This document shows, piece by piece, positions 1 to 7,601 of a stretch of 36,951 bases of DNA. Made by a program: the position numbers and the translations under genes. Numbering within the stretch: position 1 is the stretch's first letter; each line of letters starts with the position of its first letter. A model generated the notes under the pieces. The model was given only the letters and a program-made list of their open reading frames with translations, was not told the DNA's origin and ran no database searches. Source of the stretch: Bacteroidota bacterium (GTDB taxonomy: Bacteria; Bacteroidota; Ignavibacteria; Kryptoniales; JAKASW01). The stretch lies in assembly GCA_021794075.1 (NCBI GenBank), contig JAJYRM010000035.1, forward strand, positions 1 through 36,951. Direction: 5' to 3'.

Positions 1-99
1 ATCAATTTCAACGCGGGCAGACTCTCGTCCGGCGTGTATTTCTATGTAATGCAAACCGGAGAAAAGATGTTCAAGCAAAAAATGTTGCTCATGAAGTAA
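1..99 (+). CDS. C-terminal end of a T9SS-sorted secreted protein (partial)
   Basis: The first 33 codons of the window stay open in frame 1 and stop with TAA at 97-99. The peptide contains LSSGVYFYVMQTG and ends KMLLMK, the usual closing strand pattern of a T9SS type A C-terminal sorting domain (SGVYFY, then a basic residue and a short hydrophobic end). Such domains route the protein through the outer membrane by the Por system and are usually cleaved off. The rest of the protein lies upstream of the window, so its catalytic or adhesive function cannot be seen. A second protein with the same kind of tail is at 32439-33884. Confidence 0.85.
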   Translation: MNFNAGRLSSGVYFYVMQTGEKMFKQKMLLMK

Positions 100-144
100 A
101 TCCTTGTCCCGCGTTTGAACGCGAGGCAAGCGATGGGCATGCGG

Positions 145-172
145 CGGGAGGCATCGGCCTCCCGTTTTTTTT
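145..172 (+). terminator. Rho-independent terminator after the T9SS protein
   Basis: CGGGAGGC at 145-152 pairs with GCCTCCCG at 157-164 around an ATCG tetraloop, followed by eight T residues (165-172). It lies 46 bases after the stop codon at 99 and is a strong intrinsic terminator on the plus strand. Confidence 0.93.
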
Positions 173-214
173 GAGGGGTCGGACGAGTCCGAGACAATTT
201 CTAATTGATAGTTC

Positions 215-271
215 TTACGCAACCGGCTATGTTTACGCAACCGTCGGAATACCGTAATTCCGAAATTCCGA
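215..271 (+). promoter_or_regulatory. Direct repeats and nested inverted repeat upstream of the small secreted protein
   Basis: TTACGCAACCG occurs twice (215-225 and 233-243), 18 bases apart start to start. Directly after, TCGGAAT (244-250) can pair with ATTCCGA (257-263), and GTCGGAAT (243-250) can instead pair with ATTCCGAC further right, giving two alternative hairpins. The block sits 34-90 bases before the ATG at 305. It could be an operator or a structured leader; no regulator is recognised, so this is a pattern observation only. Confidence 0.35.
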
Positions 272-304
272 CCAATCTTAATCATGTGAAAAGGAGTAGA
301 ACAA

Positions 305-604
305 ATGAAACCGACCTTAAGGAAACTAATCATAGCTGCCAGCGTGCTCGTGGCGCTTTCGATCTCCCTCATGCTATTCATGCCGGGCAGGTCGAAAGCC
401 CAGTCGCAGGTCGTCGGCAATATATATTCAAAGGTGACTTTGTATTCCAATGATGGAACGGTTTTGGGGACGTGGACCGCTATAGGGCTCGGCCACATGG
501 ATGGGAATACTTTCGTGTTCGACGTTTACCGAGGGGTGGGCGTTTCGAATCAGAGACAAATGCGCATCAACGGGACTTTCACCGTCGAACAGACGGCGCC
601 CTGA
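305..604 (+). CDS. Small secreted protein of unknown function
   Basis: This 99-residue protein starts at ATG 305 behind an AAGGAG ribosome site around 289-294. Residues 1-33 form a classical signal peptide: a basic start (MKPTLRKL), a hydrophobic core of about 20 residues, and an Ala-containing cleavage region near SKAQSQ. The mature part, about 65 residues, is rich in beta-forming residues (YSKVTLYSNDGTVLGTW, TFVFDVYRG) and has no cysteines. I do not recognise a family. It appears monocistronic: a terminator lies upstream, and a convergent gene follows after an inverted repeat. Export to the periplasm or outside is well supported; function is unknown. Confidence 0.72.
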   Translation: MKPTLRKLIIAASVLVALSISLMLFMPGRSKAQSQVVGNIYSKVTLYSNDGTVLGTWTAIGLGHMDGNTFVFDVYRGVGVSNQRQMRINGTFTVEQTAP

Positions 605-605
605 T

Positions 606-640
606 CGAAGTGTCGTGCCGGCGAGAAGGTGGACACTTCG
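606..640. other. Inverted repeat between convergent genes
   Basis: CGAAGTGTC (606-614) and GACACTTCG (632-640) form a perfect 9-bp stem with a 17-base loop, directly after the stop codon at 602-604 and before the convergent gene ending at 651. No T-tract follows on either strand, so it is not a standard intrinsic terminator. It may stabilise a 3' end or act as a weak bidirectional stop. Confidence 0.4.
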
Positions 641-650
641 TCGTCAAGAG

Positions 651-1103
651 CTACGCACGTATTCGTGACTCCTTGAATGCATTACCCAATGCGTGTTTGA
701 TCGCTTGATGATCTTGATATGAGAAGGTGTTCAGGTTAAGCAGAGTGGCGCTTCCATTGGTCTGGATCACTCGCGCTTTACTTGTGCCAATTTCCACGTT
801 TGCCACATCCATCCAACGGATGTTTATACCCTTGCGGAAACGCAGTTTGTAATCGATTCCCTGGTCATCTACCTTCAAATGCCATTCCGCTTTGGCAGAT
901 ACAATCACGAAAATCAATTGCACGAAACCGATGGCAATGAGTAACAGTCCGTCGTAAAAACCGAAACTCATGCCGTCATTCAAACCGCCGGCTGCAAGAG
1001 CGGTTCCATCCGAAACAAAGAAGATGCCCAAGACGATCTGGAATGCGATCAGGCGCTTGCGTCGCTTGTATCGATCCCGGAAGTCGATATTCAGCTGTTC
1101 CAT
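651..1103 (-). CDS. Small membrane protein with a PH-like C-terminal domain
   Basis: This 150-residue protein starts at ATG 1103 with a GGAG ribosome site just upstream. The N-terminus is basic (RDRYKRRKR), followed by two hydrophobic segments at about residues 18-38 and 50-70. The remaining half reads like a small beta-rich bacterial PH-type domain (EWHLKVDDQGIDYKLRF, then IRWMDVANVEI and a closing helix). This is the layout of many two-TM plus PH-domain Bacteroidota proteins of unknown role. No catalytic motif is visible. It lies just downstream of the terminator of the cobalamin operon on the same strand, so it is probably a separate transcription unit. The family assignment is by overall pattern only. 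Confidence 0.65.
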   Translation of the reverse strand: MEQLNIDFRDRYKRRKRLIAFQIVLGIFFVSDGTALAAGGLNDGMSFGFYDGLLLIAIGFVQLIFVIVSAKAEWHLKVDDQGIDYKLRFRKGINIRWMDVANVEIGTSKARVIQTNGSATLLNLNTFSYQDHQAIKHALGNAFKESRIRA

Positions 1104-1148
1104 TTTGCGCTCCGTTTTCTTTCATAAGCGCTTCCGTCCCTGAACGGG

Positions 1149-1179
1149 AAAAAAGGGCGGGGACCACGCGAGTCCCCGC
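1149..1179 (-). terminator. Intrinsic terminator of the cobalamin operon
   Basis: On the minus strand GCGGGGAC pairs with GTCCCCGC (plus-strand positions 1157-1164 and 1172-1179) around a 7-base loop and is followed by CC and six T residues (A run at 1149-1154 on the plus strand). It sits 8 bases beyond the stop of the DUF6580 gene and closes the btuB-btuG-DUF6580 unit. Confidence 0.88.
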
Positions 1180-1187
1180 GATAGAGT

Positions 1188-1703
1188 TTATTCCTGAACT
1201 GTCTTCGGTTTCAACACGAATTTTTCCGCGGCTTCGTAGACGCCGAACATGGCCGCGCTGTAGACCAGTGTGCTCAACAGCGTGTTGCCAAAGAATGGTA
1301 TCGCCATAACGTAGCACTGTGCGAGACCGGCAAGCGTCTTCGGGTAGATCGAACCGGGCACTATCCACACCGCGAAATTTGTCGTAACGAAAAACACGAC
1401 TGCACCCACCATCGAGAGTCCGAGGAGTTTACCCGCCGACACCTTCTTCTCGAGCAGCAGGCCCATCGCGACGATGAGGATAATCGTTCCGTAGACGAAA
1501 GCCATCGTCTCTATTCCATAGAACCCGATGACAAGATCGCTGATAAGGAGCGCCGCGACCGGAACCAGGAAGGCGTATCTTTTCTTCAGGTAAGCGCCCG
1601 CGAACAACGCTATCGAAATCACGGGAGTGAAATTCGGCGCGTGAGGTATGAGTCTCGAAAAAGCCGCGAACAGAATAAGAATCAACGCTAATAGTATGCC
1701 CAT
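1188..1703 (-). CDS. DUF6580-type integral membrane protein, candidate cobalamin transporter component
   Basis: This 171-residue, very hydrophobic protein has about five or six membrane segments. Residues 15-34 (SRLIPHAPNFTPVISIALFA) and the later AGLAQCYVMAIPFFGNTLL match my memory of the DUF6580 putative transport family; size and topology resemble ECF-type S components. Start ATG 1703 follows a TGGAGG ribosome site. It is the third gene downstream of a cobalamin riboswitch, 93 bases after the BtuG-like gene, and is followed directly by a terminator, so it probably belongs to the vitamin B12 operon. No BtuC, BtuD or BtuF is present, which makes it a candidate inner-membrane step. That role is inference from context; the family is not characterised as far as I know. 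Confidence 0.75.
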   Translation of the reverse strand: MGILLALILILFAAFSRLIPHAPNFTPVISIALFAGAYLKKRYAFLVPVAALLISDLVIGFYGIETMAFVYGTIILIVAMGLLLEKKVSAGKLLGLSMVGAVVFFVTTNFAVWIVPGSIYPKTLAGLAQCYVMAIPFFGNTLLSTLVYSAAMFGVYEAAEKFVLKPKTVQE

Positions 1704-1796
1704 GGTTACCTCCAGTTTGTAAATTTATTCGTTATTTGTGTCTAAGATCGCATTCAAGAGATTATTGTTTCTGATGTATCAACTCAGATGCGCCGG

Positions 1797-2846
1797 TTAC
1801 CTTATAAAGACAATGCCGTCAGGATAAATCCCCGCGGTGAAAGACCTGTTCGTGTATTCGCCGCTTGATGTGTAAATATATACCTTGCCATCAGCCGTTC
1901 CGCTATTCGCTTTAGTAACATAAACGTCCCCCGTGGCACCGTCGGCTGCTATCGAATAAAAATTCCCGTTCATCAGGTCGCTGTTCATAATTGTACGATT
2001 CGACATGCTTAACTTAACGACGGAGCTGTCCGCAATCAAGTAAGCGACGCCATCCTGTCCGTCCATCGCGAGAGTGTGCCCTGTGAATGAGGGGATAGTT
2101 TTTCCTATAATGATCGAGTCTGTGACGGAATTCGATGACGCGCTGACAACGTAGATGGAGCCGTTGTCTCCCGGCTCGCCGGCGCAGACAACCCAGAAAT
2201 TTCCCGATCTGTCCGGCTCTACTTCAGTAGGCCCTTTGCCGACAGACACGGTCTTCACCACTTTCCTCGTTGTGGCATTTATAAGGCTCACCGTGTTTCC
2301 GCTTCCATAGCCGGAGTTTGCGACACAGACTTCACCGAAAGCACAGGCGATGCCGTAAGGTTCCGGCCCGACCGGTATGGAGTCTTGCGCCATAACCGTG
2401 TTTGAAGCAAGGTTGATTACAGAAACAGAATTTGTATACAAATCCGAAACGAAGGCGACGTTCGAAGAATTATAAAACGCGATTCGGTAAGGACTTGTCC
2501 CGCTCGGAAAGTAGACTGTCCCGACATAAAGCGCGGTGGATGCGTCCATCACAACTACCTTATCTGAATTGTTGATGACCATATACGCGTTGCCGTTATA
2601 CAGCTGTATGTCGTTGCCCACGTCGCCGAGGTTCATGCCGTTAGCTAGCTTGAACAGGTCGGACTCGGCGAAGTTGGAATCGGGAAAGTACGCGGAGAGC
2701 GACGCGTTTCCCTGGCCGTAGTTCCCCTGGTTTAAGACGTAGACCGCGACTGCCTGCGGAGTGAAATAACTCGACGAGCTTGTCGGCGCCTTCGTGCATG
2801 AGTTCAAGCCAAAGCCAAACAAAAGGGGTATCAGGAATTTTTTCAT
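1797..2846 (-). CDS. btuG: BtuG-like surface lipoprotein, YncE/DUF5074-type beta-propeller
   Basis: The chosen start is ATG 2846, giving 349 residues. It begins MKKFLIPLLFGFGLNSC, a lipoprotein signal peptide with lipobox LNSC and lipidation at Cys17. An in-frame start 39 bases further up would add a hydrophilic leader before the signal and is unlikely. The body is a run of YncE/40-residue-type propeller blades (VYVLNQGNYG, AYMVINNSDKVVVMD, VAFVSDLYTNSVSVINL, GEVCVANSGYGSGNTVSLIN, VYVTKANSG). In Bacteroides, BtuG is a propeller lipoprotein that caps BtuB and binds cobalamin with extreme affinity. Here the gene starts 10 bases after btuB, with its ribosome site overlapping the btuB stop, so translation is probably coupled. 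BtuG assignment rests on architecture plus riboswitch context. Confidence 0.83.
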   Translation of the reverse strand: MKKFLIPLLFGFGLNSCTKAPTSSSSYFTPQAVAVYVLNQGNYGQGNASLSAYFPDSNFAESDLFKLANGMNLGDVGNDIQLYNGNAYMVINNSDKVVVMDASTALYVGTVYFPSGTSPYRIAFYNSSNVAFVSDLYTNSVSVINLASNTVMAQDSIPVGPEPYGIACAFGEVCVANSGYGSGNTVSLINATTRKVVKTVSVGKGPTEVEPDRSGNFWVVCAGEPGDNGSIYVVSASSNSVTDSIIIGKTIPSFTGHTLAMDGQDGVAYLIADSSVVKLSMSNRTIMNSDLMNGNFYSIAADGATGDVYVTKANSGTADGKVYIYTSSGEYTNRSFTAGIYPDGIVFIR

Positions 2847-2856
2847 GATGTTTACC

Positions 2857-4752
2857 TTACTGATTAAATTGGATGCCGAGATCAAAATAAAATGTTCGCA
2901 GCGGCATAGGGTACTGCGGAATGACTTGGTAGTTTTCGTTAAACACGTTCTTCACCGAAATGAGCGGCCTCAGATCGAAGTGTGACAGATGTATCCGGGC
3001 GCCGGCGGAGAGATCCGCGGTTGTGAATCCTGGGAGAAATTGGTCGTTCTGAACAGTTACATATCTAAAGCTGATATATCTCATCGCCGCTGAAAATGTC
3101 AGGATCCACGGAGAGACGGCTGCCACGAGAGAGCCCTGTTCCTGTGGCAAGTATATAAGCTGTTTGTCATATGTCGGTGAATTCGGATCGGAGAGGTTGA
3201 CGGCCTGGCCGAACGAGTACGTCCCGCGCAGAGCGAGAAAGTCGCGATAGTTTACCTGAGCGCTTAACTCTATCCCTTGTGATAATGTTCTTTGATAGTT
3301 TACCGGGCGCCAGATATTTCCTGAGGAGGGTAGCCACACGATTCCGTCCCTTATATTGATCGCATAGTAATCGGCGTCAGCCTGAATATCGACCGGCTCA
3401 TGAAGGGAGAAGACAAGCCCGGCATCGTAGTTCACGGAACGCTCAGGTTTGATCGATGGATTCCCCGCCCCCGCGTAATAGAGCTCGTTGAATGTCGGTG
3501 CCCTGAAGCTTGAGCCGACGCTGGCGCGCAAGTTTACCGGAATGGATTGCACCGGCCTTATGTTCATTCCGAATTTTGGATTAAAGGTAGCTCCAAAGTC
3601 GGAATACCAGTCGATCCTTGCGCTCGGAAATATATGAACCATGGATGAGAATGGGCCTTTAAAATTGATCACACCGCTCGCGAATGCGCCAGCGCGCGTG
3701 CGGTTCTTCGGCTCCTGCATCTCGGAACTTGTTCCGTGATCCTGTTCGCCGTCAATTCCCGCGGTTCCTTTAAAATCTCGAGAGGAATAATTCAATTGAA
3801 GGCTCGGTTGGAATGATAGCATTTTATAGAAATCGTCTATGAAAAAACCGCCCGGTACAACCGCCGGTTGAACGTACCTCAGATAGCCGTAGGTAAATCC
3901 TCCCGAGGCCGAGAGGAGAAAATCACCGAGCTTCTGTTCGTGATTGATCACGGAGAATAAATCCCCATCGTATTCCCGCTCTGTCCCGACGTAGAACGGG
4001 CCCGTTACAGGGCCAGGCGTACCGCGGTTCGCGGTCATGTTGCTCACGACGATTGACGTCGACGATTCTTTTGCCGGAATAACGATCTGCGCGAACTCGT
4101 TATCGCGCACGAAATCGGCTCCATCGCGAGTCATGGGGAATGAATTCAACCCATCGCTGAAATTGAATTTGAAATCGTTTGAGGCTCGCGTCCGTTCCGC
4201 CGTTAATGTTATGGATGCGCGCCCCATCTTCTCGTTTACACTCGCACGGCTTCGCTGGTATCCATAAGAACCGGCACCGAAACTGACGCCGACATGAGGA
4301 GACTCGCTTGATGCGGTGTTAAGGTTTACAACGCCCCCCATCGCGTCAGCGCCGTAGAGGGAGCTGGAGCCGCCCTCTGAAATCTCGACGTTCCCTATTT
4401 CAGATATTGGTATCAGGAAGAGGTCAAGAACGCCGTTCTGCACGCTGTTCAATCTGACTCCGTCCATCATGAAAAGCGTTTCTTCAGCTCCCGTTCCCCT
4501 TATGCCGATTGTCGAAAGCTGCGACGGCCCGTAATCTTTCACGTACAACCCGTCGCCGTAGGACAAGATGCTGCCCAGGTTTGTGAAGCCGAGAGACGAG
4601 AGCTGTTTCACATCGAGGTCCATGACTTTTGAAGGCGAGTCTTGAGGAGTCACCGGATTTCGCGTGGAGGTGATCACGACGTCGGGCGCCCTGAAGATTC
4701 TGAGCGAGTCGGCGTTTGTGTGTATTAGCAATGTAAGAACTAATGCAAGCAT
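2857..4752 (-). CDS. btuB: TonB-dependent outer-membrane cobalamin receptor BtuB
   Basis: The protein has 631 residues, typical of BtuB-size receptors. It has a short signal peptide (about residues 1-14), a TonB box around DVVITSTR, and a plug domain (LGSILSYGDGLYVKDYG, IGIRGTGAEETLFMMDGVRLN, GSSSLYGADAMGGVVN). A beta-barrel follows, ending YPMPLRTFYFDLGIQF, the characteristic last-strand pattern of BtuB/CirA-type receptors. No SusC-type N-terminal CNA-like domain is present. The start at 4752 lies only about 12 bases from the riboswitch terminator's T-tract, and no strong ribosome site is visible. It is the first gene behind a cobalamin riboswitch, which makes cobalamin or a corrinoid the likely substrate. 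Confidence 0.93.
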   Translation of the reverse strand: MLALVLTLLIHTNADSLRIFRAPDVVITSTRNPVTPQDSPSKVMDLDVKQLSSLGFTNLGSILSYGDGLYVKDYGPSQLSTIGIRGTGAEETLFMMDGVRLNSVQNGVLDLFLIPISEIGNVEISEGGSSSLYGADAMGGVVNLNTASSESPHVGVSFGAGSYGYQRSRASVNEKMGRASITLTAERTRASNDFKFNFSDGLNSFPMTRDGADFVRDNEFAQIVIPAKESSTSIVVSNMTANRGTPGPVTGPFYVGTEREYDGDLFSVINHEQKLGDFLLSASGGFTYGYLRYVQPAVVPGGFFIDDFYKMLSFQPSLQLNYSSRDFKGTAGIDGEQDHGTSSEMQEPKNRTRAGAFASGVINFKGPFSSMVHIFPSARIDWYSDFGATFNPKFGMNIRPVQSIPVNLRASVGSSFRAPTFNELYYAGAGNPSIKPERSVNYDAGLVFSLHEPVDIQADADYYAINIRDGIVWLPSSGNIWRPVNYQRTLSQGIELSAQVNYRDFLALRGTYSFGQAVNLSDPNSPTYDKQLIYLPQEQGSLVAAVSPWILTFSAAMRYISFRYVTVQNDQFLPGFTTADLSAGARIHLSHFDLRPLISVKNVFNENYQVIPQYPMPLRTFYFDLGIQFNQ

Positions 4753-4763
4753 TCGGGTCCGGT

Positions 4764-4801
4764 TAAATAAAAAGCCCCAACCTCGGGGACGAAGTTGGGG
4801 C
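4764..4801 (-). terminator. Riboswitch-controlled intrinsic terminator before btuB
   Basis: In the transcript GCCCCAAC pairs with GTTGGGGC (plus-strand positions 4794-4801 and 4774-4781) around a 12-base loop, followed by TTTTTATTT. It lies between the riboswitch aptamer and the btuB start, as expected for transcription attenuation by cobalamin. Confidence 0.93.
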
Positions 4802-4857
4802 GAAAAAACAAAACCTGATGCTTGTTCAGCCTGAACTTAACCTCTCCCTCGAAGGTC

Positions 4858-4891
4858 GTAAGACTCCGTAGAGTCTTACTGACTCTCGGAG
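4858..4891 (-). promoter_or_regulatory. Mutually exclusive hairpins in the riboswitch expression platform
   Basis: Two strong helices share bases here. Hairpin A: GTAAGACTC (4858-4866) with GAGTCTTAC (4871-4879), nine pairs; in the transcript its loop reads UACG closed by C-G, a stable UNCG tetraloop. Hairpin B: CTCCG plus AGAGTC (4864-4868 and 4870-4875) with GACTCT plus CGGAG (4881-4891), eleven pairs and one bulge. They cannot form together. They lie between the aptamer and the terminator and may be part of the switching region. Confidence 0.55.
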
Positions 4892-4907
4892 TTGTGAATT
4901 CGAAAAA

Positions 4908-5155
4908 AGTCGCGGCAGGTCTCCTGGCTCACGGCCATTCTCGCTGTCGCCTTCCCATCCTGATTCTTCGTGGAAAAATCTGGAAAGTGGCTCAAGCATG
5001 CTCATGCCGTATACAGTTGCGGGGCAGCTCCCGTTTGGTTCCCGGTTGTTCTTCCGGTCGGGATTCCCTTTTCAGCCCGTCTGTGTTCAATTCAGACGGT
5101 CACCGTGACTTCACTGTTATTAAAGAACGCGGAATGAATTTAACCGGCACCTATC
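4908..5155 (-). ncRNA. Cobalamin (AdoCbl-type) riboswitch aptamer
   Basis: Read on the minus strand, the conserved cobalamin riboswitch elements appear in order. GGTGCC is at 5151-5146. An AAAAGGGAA segment follows, then GGGAGCTGCCCCGCAACTGT. Next come AGCCACT and GGAAGG, and finally the B12 box GAGCCAGGAGACCTGCC at 4930-4914. Spacing and order match the canonical aptamer of about 200 nt. It lies in the leader of btuB, upstream of an intrinsic terminator, so high cobalamin should switch off btuB-btuG-DUF6580. Boundaries are approximate. The 5170-5318 stretch beyond it shows nothing I can assign. Confidence 0.96.
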
Positions 5156-5318
5156 GGGAAAGCAAGTAAGAAAAATTTGAACAAGTGGCGATCATCCGGC
5201 CGTTGAACATAATGTAGATGACCTTCTTCTCGGAGCGGCGACGTTGGAACTTTGCGATTTTGACGCAGTCCCCATTAAGCAGGAACCCATTTTCTGTCGC
5301 GGGGTTGAAGAATCGGCC

Positions 5319-5894
5319 TTAGCGGGAGTATCTCCCCATTAGCTGGGCTTCGCCAATGACGTGACCTCTCATTGCCTTTAACAGCTCGGCCTTTGTGCAG
5401 CCTCCCTTCAATTGCAGCGTCGCGTCGAGAGCATACAGCTTGAAGAAATATCTGTGTGTTCCGCCTGGGGGGCAGGGGCCGCCGTAACCGTAATTCCTGA
5501 AATCGTTTTTTCCTTGCAAAGCTCCGTCAGGAAGCGATTCTTCAGGCGGAACATTTTCGGGCAATCCGGTTGCTGTCGACGGGATGTTGAAAATGACCCA
5601 GTGCACCCAGGTCCCCATCGGGGCGTCCGGATCATCCACGATGAGGGCAAGCGTCTTTGTGTTATTAGGGATGTTGCTCCATTCGAGAGGAGGGGAGATA
5701 TCGGCGCCTTTGCAGCCGTACTGCTTGGGGATAGCTTCTCCCTTCTTGAAGGCGCCGCTTGCCAGCACTAACCCTGAGGTGGAATCGGTTGTCATCGCAG
5801 CCTCCTTTTTCATCGTCTGTTCATTCTTGCCAGAGCCGCAACTCGCTATGAGGAGAGCGGCCCCTAAAATGATAAGATTTCTTCTCGATGCCAT
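5319..5894 (-). CDS. YbhB/YbcL family PEBP (Raf-kinase-inhibitor-like) lipoprotein
   Basis: This 191-residue protein begins with a lipoprotein signal (IILGAALLIASC, Cys19), followed by a short linker rich in Lys and Glu. From about residue 40 it matches the bacterial phosphatidylethanolamine-binding-protein fold: IPKQYGCKGADISPPLEWSN, LALIVDDPDAPMGTWVHWVIFNIP, and YGGPCPPGGTHRYFFKLYALD. These hold the anion-binding pocket residues (DPDAP, GGPCPPGGTHRYF). E. coli YbhB is cytoplasmic, whereas this copy is predicted to be membrane-anchored. The biochemical role of bacterial members is not settled. It appears monocistronic, downstream of alaA on the same strand with a gap of about 130 bases. Confidence 0.92.
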   Translation of the reverse strand: MASRRNLIILGAALLIASCGSGKNEQTMKKEAAMTTDSTSGLVLASGAFKKGEAIPKQYGCKGADISPPLEWSNIPNNTKTLALIVDDPDAPMGTWVHWVIFNIPSTATGLPENVPPEESLPDGALQGKNDFRNYGYGGPCPPGGTHRYFFKLYALDATLQLKGGCTKAELLKAMRGHVIGEAQLMGRYSR

Positions 5895-6023
5895 TTGATC
5901 TGAGCCACGCTTCTTCTATGTCTCAATTCTAACAGGCGTGCCGAACGTATTCAATACCTGTCACATCGGACATGGAGGCGGAAGGCCGTACAATCCTGCC
6001 GGTTGCGGAATGCGAGATGGAGT

Positions 6024-7241
6024 CTATTTTTGGTGATAGTCTTGCAGGAAGTTTTCGATGGCGTCGAAAGCCCGCTGTAGGAGCGAAGTATCTGGCAGAA
6101 AGACTATCCTGAAATGGTCCGGATTGAACCAATTGAAACCTGTCCCTTGGACGATGAGCACTCCTTCCTTTTTCAGAAGGTCGAGGGTGAACCGCTCGTC
6201 GTCTTTGATGCCGAACATTTCCGTATCGATCTTGGGGAAGAAGTAAAATGCGCCTTTGGGTTTCGTGCATGAAAGTCCACGGATGTTCTTCATTCTTTCG
6301 TAGCCCAGGTCGCGCTGTTTCTTGAGTCTTCCGTTAGCGGCGGTGTGGCTTCGGATGATCGCGTCATCGGAAAGAGCCGGCTCAATCGCGTATTGCGCGG
6401 GGACGTTGCTGCAGAGCCTCATCGACGCGAGCATGTTGACCCCTTCGAGATAACTCGACGCGCTGGCAAGATTGCCGCTGAAGACCATCCATCCGACGCG
6501 GTATCCCGTTATGAGATGCGATTTCGAAAGTCCATTCAACGTTACGCATGGTACCTCGTTCGTGAGCGATGCAATCGAAACGTGCTCCGCCTCTTCATAA
6601 AGGATCCTGTCATAAATTTCGTCGCTGAAGATCACGAGGTCATGTTCCTTCGCGAGTTCGGCAATCTTCAGCAGAATCTCCTTCTGGTATACGGCGCCCG
6701 TGGGATTGTTCGGATTGATGATGACAATTCCCTTTGTGCTCTGCGTAATCTTTTTCCTGATGTCCGCGAGATCGGGCTGCCAGTCGTTGAGTTCATCACA
6801 GATGTAGTGAACCGGCGTTCCTCCGGCGAGGACGACGGCGGCTGTCCATAATGGATAATCGGGAGCTGGTATTAGCACTTCATCGCCGTCGTCGAGGAGA
6901 CCCTGCATTGCCATCACGATGAGTTCGCTGACGCCGTTCCCGATGAAGACGTTTTCGGCGTAGGCATCGCGGATTCCTCTACGTGTGGAGTATGCCGCGA
7001 TCGCTCGTCTGGCGCTGAGAAGACCCTTCGAGTCTATGTAGCCTTCGGCATTGATAAGATTATCAGATATGTGTTGAACGATTTCCTGTGGTGCCTGGAA
7101 TCCGAAAGGTGCTGGATTGCCTATATTGAGTTTGAGTATTTCGCTGCCTGCCGCTTCCATCTTCTTGGCCTCGTCGAGTACGGGGCCTCGTATATCGTAA
7201 CAGACGTTTTCCAGTTTCGAGGATTTGTATAGTGTCTTCAT
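6024..7241 (-). CDS. alaA: Alanine (glutamate-pyruvate) aminotransferase AlaA
   Basis: This PLP enzyme of 405 residues is the same length as E. coli AlaA and highly similar along its whole length. Matching segments are LKLNIGNPAPFGFQAP, FIGNGVSELIVMAMQGLL, PAPDYPLWTAAV, GIVIINPNNPTGAVY, SDEIYDRILY, the lysine motif LNGLSKSHLITGYRVGWMV, and LASMRLCSNVPAQ. It should interconvert pyruvate plus glutamate with alanine plus 2-oxoglutarate in the cytoplasm. E. coli has SKTYRVAGFR at the PLP lysine and this protein has SKSHLITGYR, so the lysine is kept but its neighbours differ. It appears to be a single-gene unit. The assignment is strong at family level; the exact amino-acid preference is inferred. 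Confidence 0.93.
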   Translation of the reverse strand: MKTLYKSSKLENVCYDIRGPVLDEAKKMEAAGSEILKLNIGNPAPFGFQAPQEIVQHISDNLINAEGYIDSKGLLSARRAIAAYSTRRGIRDAYAENVFIGNGVSELIVMAMQGLLDDGDEVLIPAPDYPLWTAAVVLAGGTPVHYICDELNDWQPDLADIRKKITQSTKGIVIINPNNPTGAVYQKEILLKIAELAKEHDLVIFSDEIYDRILYEEAEHVSIASLTNEVPCVTLNGLSKSHLITGYRVGWMVFSGNLASASSYLEGVNMLASMRLCSNVPAQYAIEPALSDDAIIRSHTAANGRLKKQRDLGYERMKNIRGLSCTKPKGAFYFFPKIDTEMFGIKDDERFTLDLLKKEGVLIVQGTGFNWFNPDHFRIVFLPDTSLLQRAFDAIENFLQDYHQK

Positions 7242-7601
7242 TGTTTTGTTGTAAGTTCGAATAGATTCAATTTACAAAAAAGGGAGGGCATTTCTTTTTT
7301 CCGATGGGAGAATCTTGTATGCAGCTTCCACAGATGATAATTCGCGGCCGTCCGCCGATGACCGAAAAGTCGGAGATAGGCGGAACGGAAGGATGATCTT
7401 ACGGTGAGAGGATCTTCGCGCAGAAAAGCTGGGCTGAGCATGTATCTCACAGAGCAGATATGGGAGAGAAACTTGTCGATGATTTCCTGATCCTTATCCT
7501 TGTCCGGTCTTGATCGGATGTGCCTTACGGCATGTGCGGTTTCCTCTCATTGAAACGGCGATTGGAGGGTCTGTCACATTTCTTTAACTCCTGAGGTATG
7601 A
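7242..7601. other. Intergenic region between divergent alaA and mnmE
   Basis: This 360-base gap separates two divergent genes and must hold both promoters. A short open frame on the minus strand (7238-7450) has no ribosome site and a composition unlike a protein, so I do not call it. I see no clear hairpin terminator, riboswitch or repeat. The only well-placed signal is GAGG at 7593-7596, serving the GTG start at 7602. Confidence 0.5.

Noticed and set aside
7238-7450. Small minus-strand open frame upstream of alaA
   Set aside because: No ribosome site, no recognisable features and an Arg/His/Ser-rich composition typical of chance frames.
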